Shown in pieces: positions 45,244-57,087 of a stretch of DNA of 64,000 nt. Source of the stretch: Macrolepiota albuminosa. Its lineage: Eukaryota; Basidiomycota; Agaricomycetes; Agaricales; Agaricaceae. A program made the position numbers and the translations under genes. The notes below the pieces were generated by a model, which was not told the DNA's origin, ran no database searches, and saw nothing but the letters and a program-made list of their open reading frames with translations. Each line of letters opens with the position of its first letter. Within the stretch, counting starts at the first letter, position 1. Where the stretch lies: contig JAMWFC010000134.1 in assembly GCA_027475525.1 (NCBI GenBank), positions 62,001 through 126,000 of the forward strand. The letters are read 5' to 3'.

Positions 45244-46929
45244 ATGTAGGTAGATAGATAGAAATTTACAAAGCTTGCAGCTGTTTGTACAAAGAATGCA
45301 TCATATCTTCCAGTTTTTGACTTTTTGTGTGGGGGCATGGTAGTACCAAGTATAACAATGTATAAACAAATATAGGGACAGATAGATAGAGCAAAAGAGT
45401 TGAGGATAAGGAAGCCTGCAGCACGCAGGTTTTATGGTATCTCAGCAGACTAACGGACACGTAAACGTCAAAAGCAATGAGGGTCAAATAAACCAAATAT
45501 ATTAGTACAAGTACCCATGGTTGCATGATAAACTGAATATACAAGCCAAATATAAAGGAAAAAACGTTTAAAACAAATAGAAATAAAAATAAAAATAAAA
45601 ATAACACAGAGTTAATGATGGGTTAGAAGCTTTGAGCCAGCCATTTGGGAGATGGATAAAGAACCATTAATACATGCTTAGACAAATAAATCAATACAAA
45701 TCAAACAACAACATCTGCATAAGAAACCGCCACTTCACACAAGCTCTACATGTGCCAGACCAGCGAGTCTGGACATAAAAAGGTGAAAAGGTGGAAACAT
45801 CCAGATACTATGAAAAATGTAGCTATAACAGTGTAAGAAGCAAAGAATACCAATAGGCAAGCCAAATTGTCAATTTGTATTAGCCTTGTTCAATCCCATA
45901 GTAATAACAGAGTAATATATAGGTAATATGTAGGCAAACCAATCAGTCAGTTTGAATTAACCTATTTCAATCCTAAAAGATGTTAGAAGCAAAGTAACCC
46001 ACTTAGTATTCAGGAAACAGACAATCTATAAGCCAAAATCAAATAAAATGATACAGCAGAATTAATATATTGATGCGGAAATATACATGCTTCAAAATAA
46101 AAGAAAAAGAACACAGTCCTGTGGGATGGGAGAATCTATGGGAAAGAAGTTTGTGAGATAGTTGGAGGATTAGCATATAGGGAGATCCAATAAATTGGGT
46201 TGATCTTATCATTTTCAAACACGTTGAATAGGAGAGATAAAATATGTCTGAATCACTAAGAAGCCAGACAGACAGTTGACCTGTAAATGTTGCCTGCATC
46301 AGACCAATGCAACACGACATGAGAATAAGAAGCCATACAGATAGTCGACCCTGAAAAGTTGCTTATAATAGATGGATGCCATGTGACACGAGACAGTATC
46401 AGCTCACCAGACATTCTGTAGCCTATCTTATCATCGCATACACATATACAAAAATGGACAACGAGTAAGACAGTATCAGCTCACCAGACATTCTGTAGCC
46501 TATCTTATCATCGCATACACATATACAAAAATGGACAACGAGTATGATGAAGGCAATGCAAGTGCATACTGAATGAAGCCTTTTAGAATTATAAAAAGAT
46601 ATTTAAATAGACGTTAACATAGGAAGTACCTTGGAATGACATGTCGAGTATGATGAGCATCAGGGAGAAGCACAACTCCATGACATTCTTCAGGTGAAAT
46701 AAAAATATATATGTATCGCGTTCACACATAGAGTTAATGTCTTGTGAAGAACCCAAAATGGAAAAGTACAGTAGTCGTACAGCAGTACGAAAGCCCAAAA
46801 ATATAGAGAATCCTACTAGCAGACCAGGATGGCAAGGTGACAAATGAAGAAGCAATATTCACAGTGTACGGTGCAATATCAGACATAGATCTGCCCCTGT
46901 TTAAGATAGGAGAATCTATGAAGTGAGTG
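45091..46929. other. No gene seen; AT-rich between two divergent degenerate genes
   Basis: Apart from two 77-bp tandem duplications there is no clear coding signal. It separates the minus-strand gene ending its 5' side near 45.1 kb from the plus-strand gene at 46.9 kb and could have held a shared promoter. Confidence 0.35.
46391..46544. repeat. Perfect 77-bp tandem duplication
   Basis: Copies 46391-46467 and 46468-46544; match ends exactly at both borders. Confidence 0.95.
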
Positions 46930-47836
46930 TTCAATGATGCTACACATATTGAAGATGGCTGATAGGTATGTAGTGAATTTAATCAGAAGTGTAAATACCT
47001 CAAACAGTCAATAAAACTGGACGGGCTTGGCACACAGCAGTTTAATGATGCCATGGCTGCAGTGAAAACAGTATACAAAGCATTTGACCAGGAGTTCAAA
47101 GAGGGCGAACTGGAAGAATGGTCGGAAGAAATGTCAGATGAAGGAAACAAGATATTGTACGCAAACAATAGGGTGTTTACACCTGCAAAGGACTTGGACA
47201 AATGAGAAGTTCACATTCCGTTCAAAAAGGATACTGACCCCAACAGATTGCTCAAAAAAATTGCATGAGGGGAGTTCAAGAGGACATCAGACAATGTCGT
47301 TGAGTATGCGCAAGCAAGGATAACACTGGAAGGAGATAAAACGTAAGAATATATGGACAACAACCATAAAACATAGACGCTCATACAAATCAAAGGTTCA
47401 AGAGGATCAAACTGCAGACCTTCTGAATTGGCGATATAGTTGTGGTGCAGGTATCCTTCACAGTTGTTCCATTGAGGGGAGGGAAGTACAAGATGTTAAC
47501 AGTTTTGAGATTGATAATGCTGCTGGACGAAACATTTGCACTAGTGAGCGGCCATATAAACAATAAATGTATTATTCTCACTCTGACAAGATAATGCTGC
47601 TGGACGAAACATTTGCACTAGTGAGCGGCCATATAAACAATAAATGTATTATTCTCACTCTGACAATTACCAAGAAGAGGAAGGGGCAACCACTCAAATA
47701 CAAAGACTACAAGCTGGTAAAAAGGAAGCTCTGAACATATGAAGGTGACGGAGAACCTCAACAGAAGGCCGGCAAGGTGGTCAGTACCGGCAATTTCGAG
47801 CAACAAATGTTGAATTACATGAACATTGACGACTGA
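46930..47836 (+). pseudogene. Degenerate gene of an unknown, probably multicopy fungal family
   Basis: First stretch (about 46985-47345) reads LDGLGTQQFNDAMAAVKTVY, EWSEEMSDEGNKILYANN, HIPFKKDTDPNRLLKKIA with TGA stops after LDK and KKIA. After an intron-like gap a second stretch (about 47425-47836) reads GDIVVVQVSFTVVPLRGGKY, KMLTVLRLIMLLDETFA and a lysine-rich tail, ending at a TGA at 47834. From memory, similar proteins with a GDIVEVQ...KFKMLTVLRSIALLDG core recur many times in Agaricomycete genomes without assigned function; I could not verify this. It contains a 77-bp duplication (47513-47666) that may be artificial. Transcribed away from the large gene at 38.8-45.1 kb. Confidence 0.45.
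47513..47666. repeat. Perfect 77-bp tandem duplication
   Basis: Copies 47513-47589 and 47590-47666; match ends exactly at both borders. Confidence 0.95.
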
Positions 47837-48289
47837 TATCTTACAATGGCTTTGATACTACCTCTTGAGACATTTTTACCCAACATGGTCCGTTATATTT
47901 TCACCAAGTTATCCTATTTCTCACATCTGATCAATCGGTCATCCCTGAATTGTTCTGCAAGCTCTCATTGCTGTTCCCTCATTGTCTTTCTATATAAACC
48001 CAAGTACCAAGCACCCACATATACCACCGTCCAAAGCACCTAACATACAATATACTACCGCCCATATCATGTTGTGTCATTTATTTGTTTTTATTTGTTT
48101 TTTTTCGTATTTTTCCTAGTTAATATAGTAATAAATAAGTGTCATCATCAAAACAACATATTGTAATAAGTGTCATCACATCAAAATAATACCTTGATTA
48201 TATAATCAGCTGTATGGACGAATGGTTTGGCAATACCTACCAAAGAAAATTATATGTATATAATTTTTTTTTTGTTCTCTCTTAATAGT
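47837..48289. other. No gene seen
   Basis: T-rich sequence with short chance frames; contains a repeated TAAGTGTCATCA motif near 48134 and 48166. Confidence 0.4.
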
Positions 48290-49830
48290 GTACCACTGTT
48301 TTCATCAAGTATGGTTACTCCTGTTCAACTAAACATGATGGTGGTGCGCATTTCTATAGCCAGAGCTGAGATGGATATGAGGTGAACTGTGGAATTAGGA
48401 ATATATAATGCGTTTTCGAGGTAAATTTCTGTTTAATTTTGAACTTGCAATTAGATCTGTCCTATTCCTATGGCCTGAATAGAGGTACCTCCAACCCCTT
48501 TGACAGCTCACAGAGGGATGGATCGCAGGGTGACAAAGTCAGATATGCACGGTGATATGTGTACTGTTGCCTCTGAGTCCATGTAAAAGAGTTTTTCTGC
48601 GAGGGAGATGACTCAAGTAGTACTGGAGAGAGCGGATGGTATGACAGCCATGGTTGCTAAGATGGTTTCATAGCCCGGAATGGTTGGGATTGTGTGCGTA
48701 TCCCAATTTACGCTTGCTTGTGGTTCGTCATTGTTCCTGTTGATTGCCATAAAGCCTTCATATTCGAAGTAATTGGTTGTGTTTGTAATGGTGGAGTTGG
48801 CGACACCTGCAAAGTCAGCGGGTTTTGTTTTGAGCTGGACCTTTTGAAGATGTGTTAAGTCTATGATGTATGCTTGGCCATCTAGCTCTTTGACGGTTAT
48901 TCCGTTTTTAACAGTGCTGTTCCCAGGTGTACTGACTGTTTTGTTCTTGTTCCCTCCTTCTCATGCAGCCTGGCGTGCAGCTTTTGATTCCTCAATCGTT
49001 TTTCCGGCCATGCCACCTCCAGGCTTGATGCACCACTCCTTGGTGTGCCCTCTGCAAAACAGACGCTGCAACATAGGAAGCTGGGTCCGTGGTTGTGAGT
49101 ACCAGAGGCAGTCTTGGAACCCTTGCGGGTGGCAAGTGCGGTGTCCACCCTGGAGAGATGAGCGAGGCTGTCGACCGTCTGGAATAGCTTACGGATTTGT
49201 GAGGAGGCATAGGGTTTGTCTGCTGTAGAGTCGGCAAGGCCACGTGACACCTGGATCTGGATGGACTCAAAGGACCTATCATTGATACAGTTGAGCAAGG
49301 CTATGGTGCCAATGGTGAAAGCTCAGTCGATCAGGTCACAAATTTTTCAGGCAGTGGTGTCGATGGGGTCGGAGACAGGTGTGTAAGTAGAGAGAGCTTC
49401 CTGGATGAGGGCTACTTGTTTGACAGGGCCTTCCTGGTGAGCTCTCGCTTTCAGAGCATTGTAACACTCTTTTGCTGATCCATCAGTCTCCAGTCCCTCT
49501 TGCTCAGCCTCTGAGATCGCTGCGCAGATAACGCCAATAATCAGGTCGTTGTTTGCAAGCCAATTAGCATAGGCATTGGGTTCTGCGACAGGGTCAGGGC
49601 TGGTGATATGGCATTGCAGCCTCTTCTCGGACGTGAAGATGTAGTGATCAAGGCCACTCTGCTGGAGGAAGATCTCGAGTTGGTTCGACCATTTTGTGAA
49701 TTCACCAGTGGCGTGATCAAATGGGGGTTCTGTGGAGGGCCAATGGGCATTGAATTTGGTGGGTCAAATGTGGGGGTAGGATGCGTCGTTGTTCTGCATG
49801 GCTGTCAGAGAGCTGGAGGAGGGCATTGAT
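48290..49830 (-). pseudogene. Copia-type Gag and protease start, degenerate
   Basis: Minus strand. Gag region (about 49720-49000): FDHATGEFTKWSNQLEIFL, DHYIFTSEKR, WLANNDLIIGVICAAIS, CYNALKARAHQEGPVKQVAL, INDRSFESIQIQ - the Copia Gag (UBN2-type) pattern - with TGA stops (TTA*KICDLID*AF) and a frameshift at the CCHC knuckle (HTKEWCIKPGG). It runs into the protease start FYMDSEATVHIS (active DSGA changed to DSEA) and stops being Copia at about 48290. Truncated and inactive. Its last 330 bp are homologous to 53033-53367 on the opposite strand. Confidence 0.85.
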
Positions 49831-50442
49831 CCCATGGTGTGCATTGCAAGAGAGAACAAAAGACTATTTCAAGCACGGGTACAACAAGGATATGCTGATA
49901 AATGTAGCATGATCGGTACCTGCAGGGTCCGAGGATGCCAAGTCTTGTGATAATGTGAAGAAAGAGAGGGAATTGATCGAGGCAAGGTTCCGTGATGGTG
50001 AGTGCTTCTAGTGTGAGTGTAGAGCATGGTCAGCAAAGGCCCATAACCTGTTAAAACCTAATGTGTAAATCTGTTTGAAGATCTGACAAATACACAAGTT
50101 AATCCTCAGTTCAATGGTAATTGACTAACGTGACTACCTGACAAATACACAAGTTAGTCTACCCATGTGGTTATGTCAGTTGTCATAGCGCTCTGTATAC
50201 CAGAATGTCAACTTACCCTCAGTTCAATGGTAATTGACTGAGGGTTCATGTCCGTATGTCTAGTTTATATACTCTCTGTGTGTACAATGGCCAGGGTTGT
50301 GTGCAGTAAGCAAATGAATGAATAAGGTATGTATGGTGATGATGTGAAGGATGTGAAGGGTGAAAGGGTGGACAGTATCAGACAATGATGTCGATTGATT
50401 AATGGTGTCGATAATATGCCAACAACTACAGATACCTCAGTA
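49831..50442. other. No gene seen; short repeated segments
   Basis: Two pairs of short direct repeats (CTGACAAATACACAAGTTA near 50085 and 50140; CTCAGTTCAATGGTAATTGAC near 50107 and 50218). Probably promoter and leader DNA of the gene that follows, or Copia debris. Confidence 0.4.
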
Positions 50443-51507
50443 ATGATGAATTTGATTGCTATTTTCGTCATTGTCATTATCTCTCTGGCCTCAACCCTTG
50501 CCAGCTCTCATGATTCTAGCTCTTTGCCTCATAATTGCCATGTTTGGAGACTTTTGAATAACTCATCCATGAGAAATAGAACTGCAAGGGATGAAACAAA
50601 GGTCTTGCAGAGAAGGTTTGGCTCCAATGCCAGGTTTTTGTGATATCACCCTGGACTCAGTGCTTGTGGGAAAACAAACGGTCCAAACGACTTCGTAAGA
50701 TATTTAATTGGCAAGCATATGCCATTTGTTGACGAAAAATCTAGATTGTTGCATTAACTCAAGAAGTAAGACTTGGTTGTAAAAAAATCAGAGGTTGCCA
50801 ACTAAACTTGCCTGTGCAGCAATTTGGAAATGGAGAGCACTGCTTTGAACCAATCACAATCACATACAAAGAAAAGAGTGCTCAAGCAACAATTGTGGAT
50901 GAGGTCAAGCGTCGAGCTAATATGTATGATAACTATCTGACTCTAACAACAATGCATGGAATGTCCATATGCAGCTCTCAACTTTTCTCCTGGTCTCTTC
51001 AACTTTTTTGGGAGCTCTGCTGATGGATACCTCTATGGATCCTGGGAATTTGGTTCCGGACAGGATTCAAAACCCAAGACAACTTCTGCTCCGCCGCCAA
51101 AACTTACCACCACCGAGAAAGTGACACCCAGTAGCACATGGACATCTGAGCCCACCACAAGCTCGACTATCTTTGAGAAGGCATCAACTTTGACTTTCAC
51201 CACTTCCACTCATACTTCGACAGCATCGTCCTTGGCTGTATCTAAGAAAACTTCTTCCTCAGTCACTTCATCGACATTGACTTTGACTAGCTCCACTCCA
51301 TCAAAAACTGTTGTTGCTGTTCCTACCGATAACTTTGGTCAGCTAAACCTAGTAATGGCAGATCTTGGTGCCATTCTCATTGGAGGAGTCCTCATGGACA
51401 GTGACCGGACTTTTTGTCTACATCAAATTGATACCCATTACTTCATTCAAACCAGGACAATTCAAATGATCTATATATGGCAAAAGGACTGTTTCTGTTT
51501 CTACTAA
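50443..51507 (+). pseudogene. Secreted double-psi beta-barrel (RlpA/expansin-like) protein, broken
   Basis: ATG at 50443 starts a signal peptide (MMNLIAIFVIVIISLASTLA). Then the barrel motifs: YHPGLSACGKTNGPNDF (preceded by an in-frame TGA at about 50641, a plausible former TGG), FGNGEHCFEPITITYKEKS, AQATIVDE and CPYAALNFSPGLFNFFGSS, YLYGSWEFGSG, followed by a long Ser/Thr/Pro-rich, probably O-glycosylated tail. Introns are needed around 50692-50810 and 50910-50955, and the second has no good acceptor. Family knowledge: fungal secreted barwin/RlpA-like proteins loosen or bind cell-wall polysaccharide. Pseudogene status is likely but the splice model is uncertain. Confidence 0.75.
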
Positions 51508-52545
51508 GATGTAGAGAATTTGTGGACGTTCATCAAGGGTTTGAGTACAACATTTGAGTTGGCGAGAAGGGATCACGGCCCGTGCCTCAGCCAGTACATC
51601 ACATGCAGTGTGCCGCAAAGGGAAGGAAGTTTTTCCTAGAGACAAAAAGGAACTATACAGTTCCAGGAAGAAAATGATCGGGTCAGACACGGCACACCTC
51701 AGTCATTTTACCAACCGACTGAGGGGCGTATAGTTATACCTATCAAAGATGCGAACACCGTTACTCATGAGTATTATAGATATATTTACAACAGGTACAT
51801 GAACACCAATATATAGTCGTTTTACCAACCGACTGAGATATATTTACAACAATTTGGCTCTGATGTACTTGAGTCTACTAATGGTGAAAACTCAATTGAT
51901 GGATCAGGCAAGGTTGTGATGGGGCTAATTCCAGCCAAGACCTTCATGCAGTCACATTGACAGTGGTCTGGCAACCTGGCAACCCCTTTGGTCTATTTTA
52001 CATATACCTGTGGGCAGCGTGATGATGCCTCGTCGACTCACACTGCACTCGCAGGTAAGCTTTTCATTCTTATGTATTGATTTGTTTCATGCTGCACTCA
52101 CAGCGCTGCCGTACTTGATCCACATTACATCACGCATTTATTGACGATCTAGTTGTAAGCCATAGTGTCTCAACCAGCACAGAACAGGACCACGTTATCT
52201 ATTTGATGACGTACAAATACCAACAGCCATTTACCAAAGAGAGCACGGAGCAAGGGAAAAAGAGAGAAAAGAGAAGGAAGAAGACTAAGTATTCTATCGT
52301 GCTCTGGCTTTTATCCAGCTGCTCGTTAAGGTTTTGTCATTTGGTCCATTATGATATACGACATAAGTAGTTGTAATCATTCCAGGATTACACCCCTCCC
52401 CATCCAAAAAAAATTTTAAATGTGAAGAAAAAGAGAAGTGTATCAAGAGTAAGACAACAAAAGAAAACTGCTCACATGGGTGTGTCAAAAACCCAGTTCC
52501 GAGATCTAGAATAGATCAAGGTTTTTCTGTGCAGCGGACTATGTG
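51508..52545. other. No gene seen
   Basis: Contains TTTTACCAACCGACTGAG twice (51705 and 51821 areas) and ATATATTTACAACA twice nearby, and the inverted pair CTCAGTC/GACTGAG around 51697-51722. No coding signal. Confidence 0.4.
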
Positions 52546-53032
52546 TGGGAAAAATGTCTTTGATTTTTGCTGTCATGTGACTGTGTTTGTTCTCATTGCC
52601 ATTACTTCCTTCAGGTAAGCATGGGAATAATGTCTTTGATTTTTAACGTCATGTGATATTACCGTTCTACGGTTACCGATATGTGTGGGAATAATGTCTT
52701 CGATTTTTACCATCATATGATATACGTTCGTTTGTATGGTTACTTAGTTAGCAGTAGACTAGATATGTGTAGGAGTAATGTCTTCACTTTTTAACATCAT
52801 GTGATACTACCATACATCTGTACAGTTACAAAGATGCATGGGAATAATGTCTTCAATTTTTAATATCATGTGATACTACTGTTTGTCAGTTACAGAGATG
52901 CATGGGAATAATGTCTTTGATTTTAACATCATGTGATACTACCGTTCATCTGTACAGTCACCAATATGTGTGGAAATAATGTCTTCAATTTTTACCATCA
53001 TATGATATATGTTTGTCTGTACAGTTACTTAG
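52546..53032. repeat. Minisatellite, about seven units of 65-75 bp
   Basis: Each unit reads approximately RTGTGTGGGAATAATGTCTT, a T-rich run, then AACATCATGTGATACTACC or the palindrome ATCATATGAT, and GTACAGTTAC. Units vary in length and sequence. It abuts the truncated edge of the Copia pol fragment exactly where homology to the other Copia copy begins. Confidence 0.85.
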
Positions 53033-56000
53033 TAGTACTACTTGAGTTATCTCCCTCACAGAAAAACCCTTCTACATGGACTCAGGGGCAACAGTGCACA
53101 TATCACCATACATATCTGACTTTGTCACCCTGCGATCCATCCCTCCGCAAGCCGTCAAAGGGGTTGAAGGTACCTTTATTCAGGCCATAGGAATAGGACA
53201 GATCTGATTGCAAGTTCAAAATCAAACAGAAATTTACCTCAAAAACGCATTATATATTCCTAATTCCACAGTTCGCCTCATATCCATCTCAGCTCTGGCT
53301 ATAGGAATGTGCACCACCATCATGTTTAGTCGAACAGGAGTAACCATACTTGACGAAAATAGTGGTATGCTCCTTGCTGCCAGCCCCCTCATTCCAAGAC
53401 GATGCCTATACAATGAACACACTCTGACTGCCACACCAACCCCTGTTCACCTGAACACTTGGCACTGGCGTCTTGGACATGCCAACTATCAGGTCGTAGC
53501 CACTATGGCTCATGCAGGCTTGCTCCCAGGTACGCCATCTGCCTCCCTCCCAGCGCAACACAAATGTGATGTCTGTATTCTTGGCAAGCAGACAAAAACA
53601 CCAGTGCGCAAGGTACGGGAGGAAGGGCATAGAGCAGTTGAAAGGCTTCAGATAGTATGGATAGATCTAGCTGGTCCAATGAGTGTACAATCTCGCACTG
53701 GCAACAAATATACCATGGATATTGTTGACAACTTTACGAACATGCCATGGGCAATTCCTCTTAAGTCCAAGTCAGATGCTTTTGCTGCGCTTCAAGCCTG
53801 GGAAAGGGAGCAAGAACTTGAAACAGGCAGAAAAGTTGGAATCCTCCGAACAGGTCATGACAGCAAGCTGAAAAGCCATCAGATGGAGGCATGGGTTGTG
53901 TCAACCGGAACACGACATGAATATGCTGCACCATACACATCACAACACATGGGTCGCATCAAACGACTACACAGGACTCTCCAGGGCAAAGCAAGAACCA
54001 TGCGACTTGCCGCCAAGTGCCCAGATTCATTGTGGGATGAGTTCTATTAGACAGCGGCACACTTACATGCAAAAACAGCAACCAAATTGCTAAAAGGAAA
54101 AACACCTTTTGAGCTCTGGTGTAACCACCCCCCCAACTACTCATACATGCGCAAGATTGGCTGTTGAGCCTTTGTCCTTATTCAAAACCAGCATAACCCC
54201 AAAATCAATGCTTGAGGCATCGAGTACATACTCATTGGATACGCATAGAATTCCAAAGCTTACAGATGTTTTGACCCCAGGACCAACAAGATCTACGAAT
54301 TGTACCATGTACAGTTCATGGAATGTCATAATGGGCACATTACTCCTGCTCCAACCCCTCCATCAATCACAGAACTGACACCCACAAATAATGCGCCCAC
54401 AAACATAACCAAACCGGTGTCGATCGCAGACATTAAGGAATTATCAGCAGGTGCCCCATTTGTAATTGATGATGACAACATACCAACTCTGCCACCCATG
54501 CCCAACCAAGTACCCAAAAACATACAGGATCAGCCAGTAGATGTGCCAGAACAAGCTATTTCCCACCGATCAATGTGTGCCTGCATTCCTACTGCCCGAG
54601 CCAACCCAGATAACCCACCAATCACTCGTGTCGAGCAGGCAGTACAGGAGTCCAAAGCCGCTGAAGATTGCATCCGTGCAGCATGGGCAGAGAGACATGC
54701 AGACCAAAATCGTGACAACCTCCCAGGGGACATAGGAGCAGAAGTAGACATCGTCAGAAACGACTTGCCTGACCTAGCCAACATGGCCTCTATGAAAGAA
54801 ATTGAGCACCTGCTGGCCATTGCTGAATCTCTGGAAAACCCTTTATTCCTCGACTTGGACGACAAACCACGCATCTGGAAAGAAGCTCTGGAGTCGCCCT
54901 ATTTGAAAGAGTGGAAAGCTGGATACCGGGAAGAACTCAATTCATTAAAAGAGATAGGCGGGTACAAACTCATACCCTGGGACCAGGTACCAGCAGGACA
55001 GAAGGTTCGGAAGGAAAGGCCTGTGTTCAAAATTAAGCATGACAAAAACAGCAAGGCCGTCAGGTTCAAGGTTCGATTAGTTTTCAAAGGGTATAAGCAA
55101 GTTTATGGCTGCGATTATACCAGAACGACATCACCAACAGCACGCATGGAATCCTGGCGAGTCCTCCTGCACTTGGCAGCAACACTGGGCTGGGATGCAA
55201 CTCAGATAGACATTAAAACTGTGTTCCTCTACAGTCTACTTCCGGAAGAAGAAGTACAATACATGATGCAGCCAGAAGGTTTTGAAGAAGCAGGTAAAGA
55301 GGACTGGGTATGGTGTCTACTACACGGACTCTACAGCATGAAACAAGCAGGACACATATGGAACCACACTCTGAACAGTAACATGATCTCATGGGGCTTC
55401 ACGTGCCTCCTCTGCAAATCTTGTGTATACTATCAGAAGACTGATACAGGAATTGTGATAGCAGCTGTCCATGTCGACAATTTCCTGTCCATTGTGAGCA
55501 GTAAAGCTGAAAACAACCGCTTTAAAGTCCAACTGCAATCTGTGTGGACCATATCGGATCTCAGTCTCCCAAAGTTTGTTGTTGGCATTGCAATCAAGTG
55601 GGATCGTGCTAGATGCCTCGTGAAACTGTCGCAAACGGCCCTCATAGACAAAATTATTTCACAATTCAGACAGTCCAACGCTGCCCCCCTTTCCCTCCCC
55701 ATGGAGCCTGGACTTAAGCTCCAAAGGGTCGACAGATCCTCCCTCTCCCATGCCAAAATGGACATCATCACAAAGACGCCATATAGATCCCTTGTTGGCT
55801 GTCTCCTTTACGTCGCCATCTCAACCAGACCAGACATCGCATACGCTGTCCAGCAATTATTGCAGTACGTCAACTCTTACACCAACATCCATTGAAAAGC
55901 AGCTGTTTGGCTTATCCACTACCTGAAGGGCACTTATCACCTCAAACTGATTCTCGGAGAGAACATGGAGCCTGTCAATCTCACTGGCTTCACAGACTCC

Positions 56001-56041
56001 GACTGGGCAAATTGCTTAGACACCAGGAGGAGCATACAGTG
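53033..56041 (+). pseudogene. Copia-type Pol (protease, integrase, RT, start of RNase H), degenerate
   Basis: A single frame with no frameshift but stops at 53205, 54048, 54165, 54213, 54246 and 55893. Protease FYMDSGATVHIS; GAG-pre-integrase HWRLGHANYQVV and CDVCILGKQ; integrase WIDLAGPMSVQSRTGNKY, YTSQHMGRIKRLHRTLQGKA; reverse transcriptase FKVRLVFKGYKQVYG, IDIKTVFLY, and HVDNFLS where active Copia has YVDD; RNase H start TDSDWANCLDTRRS, cut at about 56041. Some stops are CGA-to-TGA type (RAFVLIQ, ARGIEYI contexts). The catalytic changes and the missing ends show it is inactive. Confidence 0.92.
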
Positions 56042-56228
56042 CAAAACACTTAGAAGCGGCCTATCAGGGCCAGGGTCAATTTTGAGTTTTGGACCAGGAG
56101 AAAAAAAATTAGGAAGGAACATGGGTAGAATATGCATAAAAACAAAAGACCGAAATTTCCCCTATCACGTGACCAAAATCCAGATTTTGGAGGAAAAAAA
56201 AACAACTATGGACATGGAAATATAGCAA
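56042..56228. other. No gene seen; junction of Copia relic and next ORF
   Basis: Starts where Copia homology ends; A-rich, no motif recognised. Confidence 0.4.
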
Positions 56229-56719
56229 TGGCAAGGCCTACAAAACACGCAGCACAAGCAAAACAACCAGGTTTTGGCTCTGAGTACATGGATGATCTCA
56301 TCAACAAAGTGACGGATCCCAATTTTGAGCCCACTGGGAACATGACATATTTTGATGATAAAAACCCCATTTCTGGCTTTGCATTCTTGCTAGTAGATGG
56401 ACCTGGAACTCAGGATACTGCTTCAAAAGAAATTGAGGATGAGAAAAAAGACCTTGAAAAAGATATTGCTCACAAAGCAGCAGGAGTTATGGACTAGGCC
56501 CTTGACCATAAACAACCATCATCACCAAAAATTGGTGCCGCAACCATGCCACTGGCTGGTTTGCCAGACACATTCCTCTACAAAGAGAAGCTGCCTGATG
56601 AGCAGAGTCGGGCCCCCCCAGAAAACATTCCTCCTACACCTTCTGACAGGTGGGGAGAAGGACGAATGAGCCGTAAAGGTGAGGAGGTAGACCCCAACAC
56701 TCGAGGCTGGCAAAGTTGA
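56229..56719 (+). pseudogene. Unknown ORF with one stop
   Basis: ATG at 56229 (MARPTKHAAQAKQPGFGSEY), acidic/lysine region KEIEDEKKDLEKD, an in-frame TAG at 56495-56497, then PLAGLPDTFLYKEKLPDEQS and a stop at 56717-56719. 163 codons in all. No family recognised; it may be the upstream part of the LINE's region or a host fragment. Confidence 0.3.
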
Positions 56720-56910
56720 ACTTCCTTGCATATCACCAAAAAAGGAAGCTGACATAAATACGTGCTAAATCGATAAGCACACACAAAGTTACACGAGATG
56801 AATGTAGGTCAGGGATAAATTTACGGCAACCCAAATTTATCCCATGCTGAATAAAAAGACTACCAATAGGATGCTCGACTAAACTTCCCCACACTGTCCA
56901 TGTCCCCTGT

Positions 56911-57065
56911 GGAAGCACAGAGGAAACGAGCACAGTCGGCTAGCCCAGTACAACAGAAAGGTGTGAGGCGCCACGACAAGAAAAGAAGGAAGCACAGAGG
57001 AAACGAGCACAGTCGGCTAGCCCAGTACAACAGAAAGGTGTGAGGCGCCACGACAAGAAAAGAAG
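56911..57065. repeat. Perfect 77-bp tandem duplication (LINE leader)
   Basis: Period exactly 77 (56911 and 56988); one additional base matches by chance. It lies in the LINE 5' leader, before the likely ORF1 start. Confidence 0.95.
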
Positions 57066-57087
57066 AAACATATCGAGCCCCATTACC

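Noticed and set aside
52546..53032. Possible CRISPR-like array
   Set aside because: Repeats are imperfect, of variable length and without unique spacers.
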